Assembly: GCF_006335015.1 (NCBI RefSeq)
Contig: NZ_VDGT01000015.1
Location: 1 to 64,000 of the forward strand
DNA length: 64,000 bases
From: Streptomyces sedi
GTDB lineage: Bacteria > Actinomycetota > Actinomycetes > Streptomycetales > Streptomycetaceae
Direction of reading: 5' to 3'
Part shown: piece by piece, positions 10,107 to 18,546 of the stretch
Layout of the letters: the number at the start of each line of letters is the position of its first letter
How positions within the stretch are numbered: the first letter of the stretch is position 1
Position numbers and translations under genes: made by a program
Notes under the pieces: model-generated
Seen by the model: only the letters and a program-made list of their open reading frames with translations
Database searches by the model: none
What the model was told of the DNA's origin: nothing

Positions 10107-12554
10107 TCAACCGCTGCGACGAACGGGCTCCGCCGCACCGTTCACCGGAACGCCCAGCACCTCCTCGCCCCCGTGCTCCGGCCGGACCGCGGTGAAGACG
10201 GGGGGCCGCCCCTCCTCCCGATCCAGCACATAGATCTGGGCCAGCCCGACGTGGAAGTACATCCCGCGCAGGCGGAGCGTGCCCTCGGCCAGCCGCTGGG
10301 CCACCGACGGATGCCCCGCGAGATGCTCCAACTGCTGCACCACGTTGGCCAGGCAGAGCGCCTCCAACTCGGTCTCCTCGGGGCCTTCCCCCTCCCGGGC
10401 CCCGCCGCCCGGTGTCTCCCCGGAGCGCTCCCCGTGGTCGATCCGGGACGGCGGCCCCGAGCGCAGCCGCTCCAGGCTGGGGCCGGCGTGGGCGAGCCAA
10501 CGGCCGAGCGGTCCCTCGGGCAGCATCCCGCGCTCCCGGTCCACCGACCGCAGGGCGCGCATCGCCCCGCATCCCGAGTGGCCGCAGACCGTGAGGGTGG
10601 TGACCCCCAGCTCGGTGAGCGCGTACTCGATCGCGGCGCCCACCGAGTCGTCGCCTGAGTCGGCCCCGGGAGGCGGCACCAGATTCCCGATGTTCCGCAC
10701 GGTGAAGAGGTCGCCCGGTCCGCTTGAGGTGATCATGCTGGTGACCAGGCGGGAGTCGGCGCAGGTCAGAAAGAGCTGTCCGGGCCGTTGCCCCTCGCGC
10801 GCCAGCCGCGCCAGCTCCTCGCGCACCATCGGCGCCGTCATGCTCTGGAAGGCGCGCAGCCCACCGAGAAGCAGGTCCGGCGACCCGCTCGACGGCGCCG
10901 GGACCGGCGCATCGCCGTGGACCACGTCCCGGTGGTTGCGCCAGGACTGCCACGGGTGGCAGCGGTGCGGCGCCGCCGCGGAGGGCGCCGCGCTCCCCGG
11001 CAGCCCCAGCCCGGCCGGCAGCTCCACCGTGCCGCCCTGCGCCAGATGGGACGCCCGCCAGTCGTGCAGCGTCTCGAACGCGGCATGGTCGACGAAGGTG
11101 CCCTCCAACTCGACGACCACCCGCTCCCGCTCCGGCAGCTGCCCGAGCACCCGCGACAGCCTGGGCACCGCGAGAAACGTCAACTGCCCCCGGACGCGCA
11201 CCCGGTGTCCGCCGTCCGGCAGCGACTCCTGGCTGATGCCGGTGTGCGTCAGCCGGTGCAGCGCCACCGCGACGGCGGCGAGGATGCCGATCCCGACGCC
11301 CTCCAGCACCCCGAAGGCCGTCACCCCGACCGCCGTGGCCACGTAGACGGCGACCTCGCGGTGGCGGGTCACGCTGCGGATGTGCGTGATGTTGACCATC
11401 TGCACGCCGACCACCATCACCAGCGCGGCCAGGGCGCCGAGCGGGATCAGCTCCAGCACCCCCACCAGCAGCCCCGTGGCCACCAGTACCCAGCAGCCGT
11501 GCAGGATCGTGGAGCGCCGGGAGACCGCGCCAGCCGCCACGTTGGCCGAGCTGCGCACGGCGACGCCGGTGACCGGCAGTCCGCCGAGGGAGCCGGAGAC
11601 CATGTTGGCGACGCCCTGGCCGCGTAGCTCCCGGTCGAGGTCGGCCCGGGGCACGCGCGGCCCGCCGGCCCGCTGTCTCGCCGCCGCCAGCTTGTCGACC
11701 GCGACCGCGGACAGCAGCGACTCCACGCTCGCGACCAGCGTGATCGTCAGCACGGCCGCCAACAGCCCGAGCACGGGCCCCTCCGGCATCCGGGGCAGCG
11801 CGTGGCTGCTCCAGGACGGCAGGTCGACGCGGGAGACGTCGAGGGAGAGGGACCAGGAGAGGAACGTCGCCAGCACCACGGCCGCGAGCGCCGCCGGCGC
11901 CGCCTTGCGGACCAGGCTCCCCGCCCGCCCTGGCAACCGTGGCCAGAGCAGCAGCACCGCCACCACCAGCGCGCCCACCGAGAGCGAGGTCAGCTGCGGA
12001 TCGGACAACTGGCGCGGCAGATCCGCCAGGTTGTCCAGGGCGGAGCTCTCCGGGTCTCCGCCCAGCACGATGTGCAGCTGGGAGAGCGCGATGGTGGCGC
12101 CGATGCCCGCCAGCATCCCGTGCACGATCGCCGGGCTGACGACCAGCGCCGACCTGGCCACCCGCAGGGCGGAGAGCGCGAGTTGGGTCAGGCCGGCGAG
12201 CGCGGTGATGGCGCAGGTGGTGCGCCAGCCGTACTGGTGGATCAGGTCGGCCGTGATGACCGTCAGGCCCGCGGCCGGGCCGCTGACCTGGAGCGGCGCG
12301 CCGCCCAGCAGCCCCACCACGATGCCGCCGACCGCCGCGGCGACGAGCCCCGCCTGGAGCGGTGCGCCCGTGGCCAGCGCGATGCCGAGGGAGAGCGGCA
12401 GGGCGATCAGGAAGACCGAGACCGAAGCGGAGAGATCCGCGCGGTGGCGAACGAACGGCGAGCGGAAGCCCGACCATCCGGACGGTGAGGAGGCGGGGGC
12501 CGGGGAAGCCGGCTCGGGCTGGGTCGAATCGGGAGTGGGGGCGCAGGCGGACAT
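10107..12554 (-). CDS. SulP anion transporter - STAS - beta-carbonic anhydrase fusion
   Basis: An 815-residue fusion. Residues about 35-430 are a SulP/SLC26-type transporter with 10-14 membrane helices. A STAS-like domain follows at about 445-515. A complete beta-carbonic anhydrase occupies about 560-790, with zinc ligands in CADSR and CGHSGCGAMR, so Cys, His and Cys plus the Asp-Arg dyad are present. The natural reading is bicarbonate uptake or exchange coupled to CO2/bicarbonate interconversion on the cytoplasmic face, though sulfate cannot be excluded. ATG 12554 is chosen over 12647 because the extra 31 residues are unlike the family; its ribosome site is weak (GGAG). Confidence 0.88.
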   Translation of the reverse strand: MSACAPTPDSTQPEPASPAPASSPSGWSGFRSPFVRHRADLSASVSVFLIALPLSLGIALATGAPLQAGLVAAAVGGIVVGLLGGAPLQVSGPAAGLTVITADLIHQYGWRTTCAITALAGLTQLALSALRVARSALVVSPAIVHGMLAGIGATIALSQLHIVLGGDPESSALDNLADLPRQLSDPQLTSLSVGALVVAVLLLWPRLPGRAGSLVRKAAPAALAAVVLATFLSWSLSLDVSRVDLPSWSSHALPRMPEGPVLGLLAAVLTITLVASVESLLSAVAVDKLAAARQRAGGPRVPRADLDRELRGQGVANMVSGSLGGLPVTGVAVRSSANVAAGAVSRRSTILHGCWVLVATGLLVGVLELIPLGALAALVMVVGVQMVNITHIRSVTRHREVAVYVATAVGVTAFGVLEGVGIGILAAVAVALHRLTHTGISQESLPDGGHRVRVRGQLTFLAVPRLSRVLGQLPERERVVVELEGTFVDHAAFETLHDWRASHLAQGGTVELPAGLGLPGSAAPSAAAPHRCHPWQSWRNHRDVVHGDAPVPAPSSGSPDLLLGGLRAFQSMTAPMVREELARLAREGQRPGQLFLTCADSRLVTSMITSSGPGDLFTVRNIGNLVPPPGADSGDDSVGAAIEYALTELGVTTLTVCGHSGCGAMRALRSVDRERGMLPEGPLGRWLAHAGPSLERLRSGPPSRIDHGERSGETPGGGAREGEGPEETELEALCLANVVQQLEHLAGHPSVAQRLAEGTLRLRGMYFHVGLAQIYVLDREEGRPPVFTAVRPEHGGEEVLGVPVNGAAEPVRRSG

Positions 12555-12824
12555 CTTCCGTCTCCGTCCGTGAGGGGCGAGAACCCCGGAGTTACAGGAG
12601 CTAAGGCCTTTCTCAAGGCTTGGTAAACGAAGAGTAATGCGACGCAAAGGTCTGTACGAGGGCCAGACCCCGTTCAGCGGTGCAATTAATCCGAAGGAGG
12701 GAAAAAGTCATGGGAACCGCTTGTCATACAAACATCTCTAACGCTGAGAGGAAGAGTTTGGTGCGCTGCCCCGCGAATCGGGCGGAGCGGACAAAACCAT
12801 GCGTTGGCAACGGGAGGACGCGAG

Positions 12825-14087
12825 ATGGTCACACACACGACGAGACGGACGGCGACCCTGGTGGCCATCGGTGCGCTGGCCCTGGCCACGGGCGCCTGCT
12901 CGCTGTCGGGCGATGGTGGCGACGGCGGCGACAAGGGGGAGGAGCGGCACGAGTCCGCCTCGGGTGGCTCGGGCGAGGAGGGGGACGAAGACTCCGGCGG
13001 GGACGACGCCGGCCCCGCGCCCCAGCTCCTCGGCGACGGATCCACCGCCGACACCGGCCCCCAGCCCCACCAGCCCCCCGACCCCGAACCGTTGGCGCCA
13101 GGCGAGGAGCCGCCGCAATTCGTCGTCTTCTCCTGGGACGGCGCCGGAGAGGACGACAATCAGCTCTTCTCACGGTTCCGGGAAATCGGCGAGCGTTATG
13201 ACGCCGACATGACCTACTTCCTCTCCGGTATCTATCTCCTGCCGGAGAGTGAACGCCTCAACTACGAGCCCCCGGGGCGCGAGCCGGGCGCCTCCGACAT
13301 CGGCTACCTCTCCGACGAGCACATCGCCGCCACCCTCGAACAGGTCCGACTGGCCTGGGCGGAGGGCAACGAGATCGGCACCCACTTCAACGGCCACTTC
13401 TGCGGCCCGACCGGCGGCTCCAGCTGGAGCGTCGAGGACTGGGTCGACGAGATCGACCAGGCCAAGTGGATGGTGCAGAACTGGCGCACCACGACCGGCC
13501 TCACCGACGAGGAACCGCTCCCGTTCGACTACGAGGAGGAGCTGGTCGGCGGGCGCGCGCCCTGTCTTGAGGGCCAGGAGAACCTGCTGCTGGCCGCCGC
13601 CGAGTCGGGCTTCCGCTACGACTCCAGCGGCAACGCGCTCCAGGTCTGGCCGCAGCAGCGGCACGGGGTCTGGGACATCTCGCTCCAGTCGGTGCCCATG
13701 CCGGGACGTTCCTTCGAGACGCTCTCCATGGACTACAACTTCATGGTCAACCAGTCGGGCGAGGGCAGCGGTGACCCCGAGATGTGGCCCACCTGGCAGG
13801 CAGAGATGCACGACGGGCTGATGGCCGCGTTCGACCGGGCCAACGACGGCAACCGCGCCCCGCTGGTCATCGGCAACCACTTCAACCAGTGGAACGGCGG
13901 CATCTACATGGACGCCGTCGCCGACGTGATCAGCGAGGTCTGCCCGAGGGACGGCGTCGAGTGCGTCTCCTTTCGGCAGCTGGTCGACTGGCTGGACGCC
14001 CAGGACCCCGAGGTGCTGGAGCGGATGCGCGGCCTCGGCGTCGGCGAGGCGCCGCCCGGTGGCTGGGAGTCCTTCCTGGCCGGCTGA
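12825..14087 (+). CDS. Secreted lipoprotein with polysaccharide-deacetylase-like domain
   Basis: A 420-residue exported lipoprotein. The signal peptide ends in the lipobox LATGAC (about residue 25), followed by a Gly/Asp/Glu-rich linker to about 85. The globular part begins with FVVFSWDGAGEDD and later has GNEIGTHFNGHFCG, which resemble NodB/CE4 motif 1 (metal-binding Asp) and motif 2 (H-x3-H). The rest diverges from typical chitin or peptidoglycan deacetylases, so activity is uncertain. It ends 19 bases before the convergent ATPase gene. An unusually strong out-of-frame ribosome site lies upstream at about 12696. Confidence 0.75.
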   Translation: MVTHTTRRTATLVAIGALALATGACSLSGDGGDGGDKGEERHESASGGSGEEGDEDSGGDDAGPAPQLLGDGSTADTGPQPHQPPDPEPLAPGEEPPQFVVFSWDGAGEDDNQLFSRFREIGERYDADMTYFLSGIYLLPESERLNYEPPGREPGASDIGYLSDEHIAATLEQVRLAWAEGNEIGTHFNGHFCGPTGGSSWSVEDWVDEIDQAKWMVQNWRTTTGLTDEEPLPFDYEEELVGGRAPCLEGQENLLLAAAESGFRYDSSGNALQVWPQQRHGVWDISLQSVPMPGRSFETLSMDYNFMVNQSGEGSGDPEMWPTWQAEMHDGLMAAFDRANDGNRAPLVIGNHFNQWNGGIYMDAVADVISEVCPRDGVECVSFRQLVDWLDAQDPEVLERMRGLGVGEAPPGGWESFLAG

Positions 14088-14106
14088 CCGCCCGCCACCG
14101 GGACGC

Positions 14107-15090
14107 TCAGGCCGGCAACGGGCTGGACGCCTCCCGCAGCACGAACCCGGGGTCGACCTGCGCCGCCAGGTCGGCCCCGGTCCTGTCGTTGCCCCAGCTC
14201 GCCGCGTTCTTCAGGTGGAAGTGCACCATCTGCTGTGTGTAACGCTCCCAGTCGCGCAGCGGATAGCCGGCGTCCGCGGCCCGGTGCATGGCGTCCAGCG
14301 CCCCGGCGTCCTCCGCGTTCAGCGCGGCGAACGGCCGGCGTCGCCCGCGCTCCATGGCCCGCACCCAGTCCGAGTGGCCGAGCGTCACGAGCAGGTCGTC
14401 CCCGACCTCGTCGCGCAGGAAGGCGACGTCCTCGGGCCCCTGCGCCTTGTTGCCGATCACGCGCAGGGCGACCCCGTAGTCCCGCGCGTACTCGCGGTAC
14501 TGGCGGTAGACCGAGACGCCCTTGCGGGTCGGCTCGGCCACCAGGAAGGTCATGTCGAAACGGGTGAAGAGCCCCGAGGCGAACGAGTCGCTGCCGGCCG
14601 TCATGTCCACCACGAGGTACTCGTGGCGCCCGTCGACCAGGTGGTTCAGGCACAGTTCCACGGCGCCGGTCTTCGAGTGGTAGCAGGCGACCCCGAGGTC
14701 GTCCGCGGTGAACGCGCCGGTGACCAGCAGCCGTGCCGAGCCCTCGTCCAACGGCACCTCGGTGGCGCAGGCGTCGAAGACCGGGTTCCTCTCGGAGAGT
14801 CGCAGCAGCCGCGAGCCCGCCCCGGGCGGCGTCGTCTTGATCATGGTCTCGGAGGAGAGGATGCGGGGGTTCTCGCCCCGGAGATAGTCCTTGATCAACG
14901 GCAGACTGCCGCCGAGCGGTGGGCACGCCGCGGCCTCCTCGTCCGTCAGGCCGAGGGCGACGCCGAGGTGTTGGTTGATGTCGGCGTCCACCGCGGTGAC
15001 GGGGACGCCGCGCGCCGCGAGATGCCGGACGAACAGCGAGGACAGCGTGGTCTTGCCGCTGCCCCCCTTGCCTACGAAAGCGATCTTCAT
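14107..15090 (-). CDS. CooC/ArsA-like P-loop ATPase
   Basis: A 327-residue ATPase of the MinD/ParA/CooC class. The deviant Walker A motif GKGGSGKTT (7-15) carries the signature lysine, and VDADINQHLG follows as switch I. It most resembles ATPases annotated as CO-dehydrogenase maturation factor or ArsA-like in actinobacteria, although no carbon monoxide or nickel genes are here. ATG 15090 sits seven bases downstream of a TACGCT box, so the transcript is probably leaderless. It is divergent from the Fic-like gene with 106 bases between. Confidence 0.75.
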   Translation of the reverse strand: MKIAFVGKGGSGKTTLSSLFVRHLAARGVPVTAVDADINQHLGVALGLTDEEAAACPPLGGSLPLIKDYLRGENPRILSSETMIKTTPPGAGSRLLRLSERNPVFDACATEVPLDEGSARLLVTGAFTADDLGVACYHSKTGAVELCLNHLVDGRHEYLVVDMTAGSDSFASGLFTRFDMTFLVAEPTRKGVSVYRQYREYARDYGVALRVIGNKAQGPEDVAFLRDEVGDDLLVTLGHSDWVRAMERGRRRPFAALNAEDAGALDAMHRAADAGYPLRDWERYTQQMVHFHLKNAASWGNDRTGADLAAQVDPGFVLREASSPLPA

Positions 15091-15097
15091 GTTCAGG

Positions 15098-15103
15098 AGC
15101 GTA
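15098..15103 (-). promoter_or_regulatory. -10 box for the CooC/ArsA-like gene
   Basis: TACGCT on the minus strand ends seven bases before ATG 15090, predicting a leaderless mRNA. Confidence 0.5.
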
Positions 15104-15182
15104 GTGGCGTCGGGCGAGCACCCGAACACGCGAAGTGGGGAAATCCACTCGAACGAGTCCCCGATAATCGCTGGACCCCGCC

Positions 15183-15188
15183 TAGGCT
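15183..15188 (+). promoter_or_regulatory. -10 box for the Fic-like gene
   Basis: TAGGCT ends eight bases before ATG 15197, so the transcript would be leaderless or nearly so. It is back to back with the opposite-strand box at 15098. Confidence 0.5.
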
Positions 15189-15196
15189 TCGGTGCT

Positions 15197-16051
15197 ATGA
15201 GCCCCGCCGCATCCACCGAACCGCAGACCGACCCCCTGGCCAGGCTGGCCGAACTCCCCGGCGTCCCGGCCGCCGTGGCAGGCGTGAGGGAGGCGGTGGA
15301 CGCCGTCTACAAGCATCGCGTGATGCGCCGCCGCAGCCCCGAGGTCTCCTCCGAGGCCGCGCTGCGCGGCGCCCGCGCCTCGGCCGCGCTGGCCGGCGCC
15401 GACTGGGCGTTGGAGGAGGTCAGAAGGCGCAGCGACTTCGGCGGCGACCCCGAGGCCAGGACGGTGGGCGCGGCGCTGCGGACCACGGCCGAGGCGACGG
15501 AGTCGCTGGGGGTCTGGCGCGGTTCCCCGCTGCGGGTGCTGGCGCGGCTGCACCTGGTCGCCGCGGGCGGCCCGGCCGAGGGCGCCGAGGGAGAGCGGAT
15601 CGGCCGGCCCCGGTTGGCCGGGGAGTCGGTTGAGGAGCCGGGGCTGGACACGCTCCCGCCGGCGCCGGGCGTCGAGGAGGTGGCGGCCCGGCTGGACGCG
15701 CTCGCCGGCCTTGTGGTCGCCGGCTCGTCGGCGCCGACCCTGATCACGGCGTCGGTGGTGCACGGGGAACTGGTGGCGCTGCGCCCGTTCGTCAGCCACA
15801 ACGGGCTGGTCGCGAGGGCGGCGGCGCGGCTGGTGCTGGTCGGTGGGGGGCTCGACCCGAAAGCGGTCGCCCCCGTCGAGGTCGGCCACGCCGAGCAGGG
15901 CGTGGAGAGCTATCTCGCCGCGCTGGACGGCTATCTGGCCGGCACCAGGGCGGGGGTCGCCGGATGGATCGCGCACTGCGCGCGGGCCGCCGAGCTGGGG
16001 GCGCGCGAGTCCGTCGCCGTCTGCGAGGCGCTGCAACGCGGCGCCGCCTGA
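15197..16051 (+). CDS. Fic/DOC-like protein with degenerate active site
   Basis: A 284-residue helical protein. The segment HGELVALRPFVSHNGLVARAAARL aligns with the Fic core (usual HPFxxGNGRxxR) but reads RPFVSHNGLVARA, so the catalytic histidine is Arg, the GNGR loop is HNGL, and only the final Arg is kept. AMPylation by the classical mechanism is therefore unlikely. It may be a structural or nucleotide-sensing relic. Similar proteins are widespread in Streptomyces in this position. Start support is the adjacent -10 box. Confidence 0.65.
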   Translation: MSPAASTEPQTDPLARLAELPGVPAAVAGVREAVDAVYKHRVMRRRSPEVSSEAALRGARASAALAGADWALEEVRRRSDFGGDPEARTVGAALRTTAEATESLGVWRGSPLRVLARLHLVAAGGPAEGAEGERIGRPRLAGESVEEPGLDTLPPAPGVEEVAARLDALAGLVVAGSSAPTLITASVVHGELVALRPFVSHNGLVARAAARLVLVGGGLDPKAVAPVEVGHAEQGVESYLAALDGYLAGTRAGVAGWIAHCARAAELGARESVAVCEALQRGAA

Positions 16052-16076
16052 GCGCGTCCCGCGCCGCCGCGCCGGG

Positions 16077-16898
16077 TCAGACGGCGCGGCCCGCGGCGCG
16101 GCGGCGGTTGGCGTACCACCAGACCAGGCCGCCCGCGGTGGCGGCGGCCACGGCGGCCGTCGCCACGAGCGCGGGGCGGGACGGTATGCCGAGCGACACC
16201 CGCTGGCGCAGCCGCACCGGCCGCTCGAACGTCAACACCGGCCACTCGCGCGCCGTCGCCTCCTTGCGCAGCGCGCGGTCGGGGTTGACGGCGTGCGGGT
16301 GGCCGACGGACTCCAGCATCGGCAGGTCGGTGACCGAGTCGCTGTAGGCGTAGCAACGCGCCAGGTCGTATCCCTCGGAGACGGCCAGCTCGGCGATGGC
16401 CTCGGCCTTCGTGGGGCCGTAGGCGTAGTAGTCGACCTCGCCCGTGTAGCAGCCGTCGGCCACCACCATCCGGGTCGCCACCACCCGGTCGGCGCCGAGG
16501 AGTTCGCCGATCGGTTCGACCAGTTCGGCCCCCGAGGTGCTCACGATCACCACGTCGCGGCCGGCCTCGTGGTGACGTTCGATCAGCGAGGCCGCCTCGT
16601 CGTAGATGATCGGGTCGATCACCTCGTGCAGCGCCTCCGCGACGATCTCGCGGACCTGTTGTACGTTCCATCCGCGACAGAGCGCCGAGAGGTACTCCCT
16701 CATCCGCTCGGTCTGCTCGTGGTCGGCGCCGCCCAGCAGAAAGAGGAACTGGGCGTAGGCGGTGCGCAGCACCGCCCTGCGGTTGATCAGCCCGCCCTGG
16801 TAGAAGGACCTGCTGAAAGTGACCGTGCTCGACTTCGCGATGACGGTCTTGTCAAGGTCAAAGAACGCGGCGGTGCGGGGCTGCGGCAGGTTTTCCAC
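16077..16898 (-). CDS. HAD-IB family phosphatase with C-terminal membrane anchor
   Basis: A 273-residue HAD-superfamily hydrolase of the SerB-like IB subfamily. It has motif I FFDLDKT, motif II STSG, a motif III lysine in GPTKAEAI and motif IV YSDSVTDLPML. After the catalytic domain comes one transmembrane helix (about 243-265) ending in a basic WWYANRRRA tail, which would hold the enzyme at the membrane. M. tuberculosis Rv3661 is the equivalent gene beside ssd. GTG 16898 is preferred because TATGCT lies six bases upstream; ATG 16922 is an alternative. Confidence 0.85.
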   Translation of the reverse strand: MENLPQPRTAAFFDLDKTVIAKSSTVTFSRSFYQGGLINRRAVLRTAYAQFLFLLGGADHEQTERMREYLSALCRGWNVQQVREIVAEALHEVIDPIIYDEAASLIERHHEAGRDVVIVSTSGAELVEPIGELLGADRVVATRMVVADGCYTGEVDYYAYGPTKAEAIAELAVSEGYDLARCYAYSDSVTDLPMLESVGHPHAVNPDRALRKEATAREWPVLTFERPVRLRQRVSLGIPSRPALVATAAVAAATAGGLVWWYANRRRAAGRAV

Positions 16899-16904
16899 GC
16901 CCCG

Positions 16905-16910
16905 AGCATA
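16905..16910 (-). promoter_or_regulatory. -10 box for the HAD gene
   Basis: TATGCT on the minus strand ends six bases before GTG 16898, suggesting leaderless transcription. Confidence 0.5.
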
Positions 16911-17045
16911 AGCGCCCGCCATTCGGCGTACGCTGGGGCGCGTGGGTTTGCCTGAGAAGGCTCTCGGGTACACCATGGAAGTCACGGATCGTTCGCGACC
17001 GTGCTAACCCGGCCCGGCTCCTCCCCCCCCGAGTCGGCCGTGGAA

Positions 17046-17080
17046 GACGACCCCCGCTCTCCCCCCCGGCGGGGGTCGTC
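17046..17080. terminator. GC-rich hairpin
   Basis: A perfect 12-base inverted repeat, GACGACCCCCGC and its complement, around an 11-base pyrimidine-rich loop, with GGAAG/CTTCC flanks that could extend it. No gene on the plus strand reads into it, so it may be a leftover terminator or a transcript-blocking element between divergent promoters. Confidence 0.45.
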
Positions 17081-17336
17081 GCCTCTTCCGAGACGCCTCC
17101 GGGGAGAATTCCCAGCTCAGAGCCCTGCGTTCGTGTGCGGGTGAGGATGCGTGAGCGGGACGTGTCACCCGATCGGTGCCTGCCCGGGGGTGCCCACCCG
17201 GACTTTTTTCCCTCTTCGTGCGCAGCCGAAGCGCTCACTCTCCGTGCCTTTTTGGCGGTTGACGCTTGGCGTTGTTCTTTTCCGTTGTGCGCGGGGCGAG
17301 TTGGCGCGCCGTGACCTCCACGAACGGGTGATGAGG

Positions 17337-17363
17337 TTTTCCACAGGGGGCTGGTTATCCACA
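17337..17363 (+). promoter_or_regulatory. Pair of DnaA-box-like sites
   Basis: TTATCCACA at 17355-17363 is a perfect consensus DnaA box, and TTTTCCACA at 17337-17345 differs by one base. Both face the same way with starts 18 bases apart, in an AT-richer stretch. They lie about 107 bases before the ssd start. DnaA binding here is inference. Confidence 0.5.
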
Positions 17364-17469
17364 GATTTGCGATGAGTTCCCCGAGGGGGCCCGAAACGCG
17401 TCACGCTGAGTGACGAGATGTTTCGGAGGTGCCGACGGGGTCGGTGCCGTGGAGCCAGGGGGCTTTGCC

Positions 17470-18546
17470 ATGACGGAGTGCGCTTCCGTGCTGATCCTCA
17501 CCGAGGACGAGGAGTTGCTGGACGATCTGCTGCGGCTGTGCGCCGTCGCGGGCGCCGAGGCCGAGGTGGCGCACGGCGCCCCGCCGACCGCCGAGCAGTG
17601 GTGGGGCGCGCCGCTGGTGCTGGTCGGTGACGACCGGGCGTTGGGCGGCGGCGAGCGCGTCGGGCCCGGGCGGCGGCCGGGGGTGCTGCTGGTCGGGCGG
17701 GACCTAGACGACCACCGGGTCTGGGCGCGGGGCGTGGCGCTCGGCGTCGAGCAGGTGCTGCACCTGCCGTGGGACGAGACGCGGCTGGTCGACCGGATCG
17801 CCGACGCGGTGGAGGGGCCGGGGCGACCGACGCTCACCCTCGGCGTGCTGGGCGGCCGGGGCGGGGCCGGTTCCTCGTCGCTGGCCTGCGCGCTGGCGGT
17901 GACGGCGGCGCGGGCCGGGAGGCGCAGCGTGCTGGTGGACGCCGACCCGCTGGGAGGCGGCCTCGACGTGCCGTTCGGCGGCGAACGGACGGCTGGCTCG
18001 CGCTGGCCGGCGCTGCTCTCCGCGCGGGGGCGGCTCTCCGGGACGGCGCTGGACGAGGCGCTGCCGCTGCTGCACGGGGTGCGGCTGCTCAGCTGGGACC
18101 GGGACGGCGGCATCCGGCTGCCGGTCGAGGCGATGCGCTCCGTTCTCGCCTCGGCCCGCAGGGGCGGCGGGGTGCTGGTGGTCGACCTGCCTCGCGCCGT
18201 CGACGAGGCGGCTGCCGAGGCGCTCACCCAGCTCGACCTGGGACTGCTGGTGGTGCCTGGCGAGTTGCGGGCGATGACAGCCGCCAGGCGGGTCGTGAGC
18301 GGGGCCGGGGCGCTGGTGCGTGATCTGCGCCTGGTGGCCAGGATGCGGCCGGGGGACGCGCTGCCGGGTGCCGAGCTGGCGCGGATGCTGCGCCTGCCGC
18401 TCGCCGGCGAGCTGCCGGACGAGCCGGGGCTCTCGGTCGCCGCCGAGATGGGCGAGCCGCCGGGGGCGGACCCGGGCGGGACGCTGGCCGCCTTCTGCGC
18501 GGCGCTTCTCGACCGCGCCGAGCCGCGTGCGGGGGCCGTCGCGTGA
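17470..18546 (+). CDS. ssd: Septum-site-determining protein Ssd (CpaE/TadZ-like)
   Basis: A 358-residue MinD/CpaE-family protein. Residues 1-110 form a receiver-like N-terminal domain, followed by a ParA-like fold beginning LGVLGGRGGAGSSSL. That P-loop has the deviant glycine pattern but no Walker A lysine or signature lysine, as is known for Ssd (M. tuberculosis Rv3660c, Streptomyces SsdA). A VDADPLGGGLD switch follows. In Tad systems this protein helps place the machinery at the pole or septum. ATG 17470 has a purine-rich AGGGGG upstream; GTG 17410 is an alternative. It overlaps tadA by four bases. Confidence 0.82.
   Translation: MTECASVLILTEDEELLDDLLRLCAVAGAEAEVAHGAPPTAEQWWGAPLVLVGDDRALGGGERVGPGRRPGVLLVGRDLDDHRVWARGVALGVEQVLHLPWDETRLVDRIADAVEGPGRPTLTLGVLGGRGGAGSSSLACALAVTAARAGRRSVLVDADPLGGGLDVPFGGERTAGSRWPALLSARGRLSGTALDEALPLLHGVRLLSWDRDGGIRLPVEAMRSVLASARRGGGVLVVDLPRAVDEAAAEALTQLDLGLLVVPGELRAMTAARRVVSGAGALVRDLRLVARMRPGDALPGAELARMLRLPLAGELPDEPGLSVAAEMGEPPGADPGGTLAAFCAALLDRAEPRAGAVA

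Larger units (their letters stand above)
16911..17469. other. Long divergent intergenic region before ssd
   Basis: About 560 bases between the divergent HAD and ssd genes, without a supported gene. It contains the hairpin at 17046-17080, an AT-richer patch (17200-17375) unlike the surrounding DNA, and two DnaA-box-like sites at 17337-17363. It must also hold the ssd/tad promoter, which I cannot place. Confidence 0.55.

Noticed and set aside
17337..17363. Replication origin
   Set aside because: Only two boxes, no dnaA/dnaN/gyrB neighbourhood, and the context is the ssd/tad region.
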